NCBI GenBank assembly: GCA_040391785.1
Contig: JBEBXH010000002.1
Location: forward strand, 96,340-160,339
DNA length: 64,000 nt
Origin: UBA5239 sp040391785
Lineage (GTDB): Bacteria; Verrucomicrobiota; Lentisphaeria; Victivallales; Victivallaceae
Direction of reading: 5' to 3'
A program made the position numbers and the translations under genes. Shown here piece by piece: positions 62,201 through 64,000 of the stretch; within the stretch, counting starts at the first letter, position 1; every line of letters starts with the position of its first letter. The notes below the pieces were generated by a model. That model was given only the letters and a program-made list of their open reading frames with translations, did not search any database and was not told the DNA's origin.

Positions 62201-62681
62201 CAAAGGGACGAAAAAGCAATCCGATGCTTTCCCCGCAACGATCGAGTCGGTCAAATATGCTCCGGCGTCCGAAATCATCCATCAAGGCGAACTGCCGAAA
62301 AATGTCTGCATCGATCTGAAACTCCGCCATTCCGGCCGTCTCGAAATCCGGTTCAACGGAGTTAAGATGACTCACGACGGCGGACAATGGAGAATCAACG
62401 GTTTTTCGGCGTTCGATCAATCCCGGCAAAGCACCACCGATACAAAAGCCTCGCATCCGAACACCGTCGTTCCCGTGAGAATCCAACGGATCGACGGGCG
62501 GATTTACGTGAATTACAATGGCACCCCATTGGTTCATTACGGACTGCCCAAAAGCGACGGCAATCCTCATCAACTGTCATTTGGCACCTGGGCCGGCGAT
62601 TCTCTTGAACTTGACTGCGAACAAATCACGGATCAGGTCGACCTCAAAGACAAAGCCATCCATCCGGTAGCCTCCCGCTGA
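59286..62681 (+). CDS. Large secreted glycan-active protein (CBM9-like domain plus glycosidase-like barrel)
   Basis: 1131 residues, signal peptide MLRKFCLAVIMMIGFTAWS. Residues about 25-230 look like a CBM9-type carbohydrate-binding domain (RTPESNLEQDESVQVVLGIGG, WNALLEIPFAVAGI). A beta-sandwich region runs to about 570, then a barrel-like domain (LSLWFENWSDYQGYPDLKKLPEAA, GIDGVYFDGPSHPFD, ADYYYDGEQLSRYAKG) similar to DUF6067/GH123-type proteins. The last 180 residues are another beta-rich module. Substrate unknown; GH assignment is tentative. Confidence 0.72.
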   Translation: MLRKFCLAVIMMIGFTAWSNSGNIAIPYTKTDNNTDFNTWKPAAVIGKFCRPGSRANMPEKTAFYLRHNGKILQVLAVCEDTIPGGRAFMRTPESNLEQDESVQVVLGIGGGESGVLQFGGYEGAFGKLGKASHFYEFSCNRAGSITRRYNETPLPEPLFTARVGDTGRGWNALLEIPFAVAGIDPETNPEILFNAFRFYRGKRYGWMLPNWGNYAAMPFVQARLLAAGEERFATVNAIVPAGPRAQATPQSGFQASQTTLDYYPVQKSLVAVFPASAKAETARITLNNSTHGSEVTLSKDRASIVRFPVDLPEGTEFTAHAEIGHKIHKTITAKVPPYPAWSGNDAGKAYLGEKVSYPWTNPEFKDGNAGLTFGRIHFGRNPLPSAITAGGREILAGPITVEAEAGKRSLALNPLASAKAYPAHIDIASTAQPGLEVKTRVEYDGFTVIRLRTAGVPATSLSRLTVRIPLKSEYARYIMGGSSQYLGQPEGRGSLGDSGPIWVGDVSAGLAFDFDRQVFFSPRSGNQLELTEEKDGTVELKLHLVTAAGQIADPEQVFQFFLLPTPFRQDVIPPDNRKLSLWFENWSDYQGYPDLKKLPEAAQRSADAHAQEKNFYMYFSQVLAENAPGYEYYANEWIAPPPRPWYKRAYNPGKGVPCRVVCFRGDTGDLLLDGIKQLAEKAGIDGVYFDGPSHPFDCANPSHQCDDRLPAQWNDDYCSGRVLGQRAFLKRVRGIFDEQGKKFPIWAHTGGGISLATLALADYYYDGEQLSRYAKGYLLEPEKVLVNYSGAPFGFRGIFLPQLYFDSQRDCTRALPWNLPHGFASTGKSSMQDLYFDRFRAAGGKFHPYWKDQSELRRQSLDQALVSYWIGNGDAMLVAANVRYIGTQKVKVDVSRFFPDTRLAVECVNDPGNFEFDGAILSFSVPEAEMRLFSIRPESAGGTSVPEKAETVHYPDSFAAEKGFQADKWKIKGTKKQSDAFPATIESVKYAPASEIIHQGELPKNVCIDLKLRHSGRLEIRFNGVKMTHDGGQWRINGFSAFDQSRQSTTDTKASHPNTVVPVRIQRIDGRIYVNYNGTPLVHYGLPKSDGNPHQLSFGTWAGDSLELDCEQITDQVDLKDKAIHPVASR

Positions 62682-62697
62682 AAAGTTCCGGGGGACG

Positions 62698-63759
62698 TCA
62701 GATGGATTTGATGGAGTTGCGCTCGATCAGGCGGCAGGGGAGGACGCGGCTGCGGGGCGTTTTGCCGTTGAGGTACCACTCTTCGATCAGCTCCACGGCG
62801 GCCCGGCCGATGTCGTTCACCGGCTGTTCGATGGTGGTCAGTCCGGCGACTTTGGCCCCCGGCCAGGTGATGTCGTCGTAACCGATGACCGAGAGGTCGC
62901 CGGGGATGCTCAGGTTCAGTTCACCGCAGATCCGGTATACGAACTCGGCGCGGTTGTCACGCATGGCGAAAATCGCTGTCGGACGATCGGGCGAACTCAG
63001 TATGGCGTTCAATTTGCTGTAAGCCGGGTCCGGCTGGCCTCTGTCCGCTTCCACGATCCACTCCGGATTGACGGGTATTTCCTCTTCGGCAAGGGCGCCG
63101 CGGAAGCCGGCCATGATTTCCTTGAAAATATAACGGTCGGCAGGGCCGCTGATCACGCCGATTTTGCGGTGTCCGGCCTCAATCAGCCGTTTGCCGGCCG
63201 TGCGGCCGATGAGCCGGAAATCCATGCAGCTGTGAATCAATTCGGTACCGGTTTCATCGTTGGCGATGACGCACGGAAGCCCGGCCCGGACCAGCTCGCT
63301 GATGAAGCCGTCGTCAGCCAGATGCTCGATGAAGAGCGCCCCCTGAATATCGCCGCTGCGGTAGCGCGAAATCAGGTTTTCCGCCAGATGATCCTGGCGC
63401 GAAAACGATACGATCGCCTCGGCGTAAATATCCGAGGCCGCCATGCAGATGCCAGTAATCAATCCGATAAACTCATAGGCATAACTGGAGAGACGGCCGT
63501 GATCCTGCAGGCAGACGATGAAACGCTCGAGGCGCGGTTTCAGTTCGTTGCGGCAGATGGTGGCGCCGCGTCCGGGGACCAGTTGGATCAGTCCCTCCTG
63601 CTGCAGTGCTTTCATTGCATTGCGGATAATGCCGCGACCGGTGTTCAACTGCTCGGTCAGGACCCGTTCCGAAGGCAGGAACGGCAGATCGTCGAATTCC
63701 CCGGAGAGAATCCGCTTCCGCAGCAGATTGATAATTTCAATGTTCAATGGCCGTGCCAT
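62698..63759 (-). CDS. GntR/LacI-type chimeric regulator
   Basis: 353 residues from MARPLNIEI (63759); the longer frame to 63846 reads through an AT-rich repeat. GntR wHTH at 3-70 (FLPSERVLTEQLNTGRGIIRNAMKALQQEGLIQLVPGRGAT), LacI-type effector domain with KIGVISGPADRYIF, DLSVIGYDDITWPGAKVAGLTTIEQPVNDIGRAA. Convergent with cassette E, so its targets may lie beyond the window, beside the amidohydrolase gene. Confidence 0.88.
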   Translation of the reverse strand: MARPLNIEIINLLRKRILSGEFDDLPFLPSERVLTEQLNTGRGIIRNAMKALQQEGLIQLVPGRGATICRNELKPRLERFIVCLQDHGRLSSYAYEFIGLITGICMAASDIYAEAIVSFSRQDHLAENLISRYRSGDIQGALFIEHLADDGFISELVRAGLPCVIANDETGTELIHSCMDFRLIGRTAGKRLIEAGHRKIGVISGPADRYIFKEIMAGFRGALAEEEIPVNPEWIVEADRGQPDPAYSKLNAILSSPDRPTAIFAMRDNRAEFVYRICGELNLSIPGDLSVIGYDDITWPGAKVAGLTTIEQPVNDIGRAAVELIEEWYLNGKTPRSRVLPCRLIERNSIKSI

Positions 63760-63774
63760 GGCAATCCTTTTTTT

Positions 63775-63921
63775 AATTGAAAATTGAAAATGGATAATGG
63801 AAAATTGCGGAAAGGGAAGAATCCCTTTGACCCTCTTCAAAGCCATGACCCATGGATCAATATTTTGGCGAAGAGTAAATTCTCTCTTTCATTTTCAATT
63901 TTCAATTTTCCACTTTCAATT
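63775..63921. repeat. Inverted AT-rich TTGAAAA-type repeat
   Basis: Left block 63775-63807 is built of AATTGAAAATTGAAAATGG-like units; right block 63890-63921 is its reverse complement with small changes. They flank about 80 bases of unremarkable sequence between the regulator and the amidohydrolase end. Confidence 0.6.
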
Positions 63922-63943
63922 CAGACTAAATATAGCTTGCGTT

Positions 63944-64000
63944 TCACTCAAGTTCCAGTAGCCGGACGGCATTTTTGCGGGCAATTTTCTCGAAAACGGT
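63944..64000 (-). CDS. C-terminus of an amidohydrolase-type protein (partial)
   Basis: Minus-strand frame open from the window edge to a TGA at 63944-63946, giving TVFEKIARKNAVRLLELE. The ending with a helix IxxxNAxRLL is typical of amidohydrolase-2 (TIM-barrel metal hydrolase) proteins. Only 18 codons are visible, so the family call is weak. Confidence 0.45.
   Translation of the reverse strand, partial: TVFEKIARKNAVRLLELE

Overview
The window looks like a chromosomal segment of a gut-type member of the Lentisphaerota (Victivallis-like). This is inferred from gene content, not from a marker gene: five one-per-cassette pseudopilins with an FTLIELLVV start and a DGH motif near the end, many secreted DUF4838/DUF4091-type glycan enzymes, and GntR/LacI-type sugar regulators, in GC-rich DNA. 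No rRNA, tRNA or CRISPR array was seen.

Layout. (1) 1-684: 3' part of an EamA-type exporter. (2) About 690-11,400: a lower-GC accessory island with a tyrosine recombinase (frame broken just after its catalytic Tyr), a 55-residue gene, an excisionase-like protein, a frameshifted unknown gene, one very large intact gene (DUF4011 / SF1 helicase / Vsr-like nuclease / DUF3320, the architecture of the single-gene anti-phage system Hhe) and a broken SWIM-family gene. Two intergenic arrays of consecutive GC-rich hairpins lie in it. (3) 11,687-17,121: glycan cassette A (LacI, pseudopilin, DUF4838, glycosidase-like). (4) 17,177-18,381: a split chromate transporter pair. (5) 18,546-24,995: cassette B (GntR/LacI, DUF4091, pseudopilin, SGNH hydrolase, GH130), bracketed by two copies of a 34-bp sequence that is the tail-to-tail end of chrA and metW. 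(6) 25,082-26,867: metX-metW. (7) 27,223-35,652: DUF4886 esterase, MerR plus VIT/vWA protein, a striking long-stem RNA candidate, a Cys-rich lipoprotein, polysaccharide deacetylase, an HtrA-like lipoprotein protease and a PDZ protein. (8) 35,655-42,049 (minus): cassette C (GntR, pseudopilin, DUF4838, glycosidase-like), same order as A. (9) 42,147-46,178: AraC/PocR-like regulator, beta-helix protein, rhamnose isomerase and a cupin, with a 15-bp direct repeat in the divergent promoter. (10) 46,165-51,570 (minus): cassette D (GntR, pseudopilin, secreted TIM-barrel protein, GH29-like). (11) 51,678-58,441 (minus): IclR, two FAD-dependent oxidoreductase-like genes, GH94-like enzyme, GntR. (12) 58,617-62,681: pseudopilin plus a 1131-residue CBM9/glycosidase-like protein (cassette E), then another GntR/LacI regulator and the last codons of an amidohydrolase.

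How it may work together. The recurring unit is regulator -> pseudopilin -> secreted glycan-active protein -> (often) cytosolic glycosidase, with no transporter gene in any cassette. Each unit would sense one sugar and switch on one pseudopilin and its matching enzymes. The repeated one-to-one pairing of pseudopilin with enzyme set is the most interesting system-level signal here. The function of the pseudopilins is unknown and is inferred only from co-localisation.
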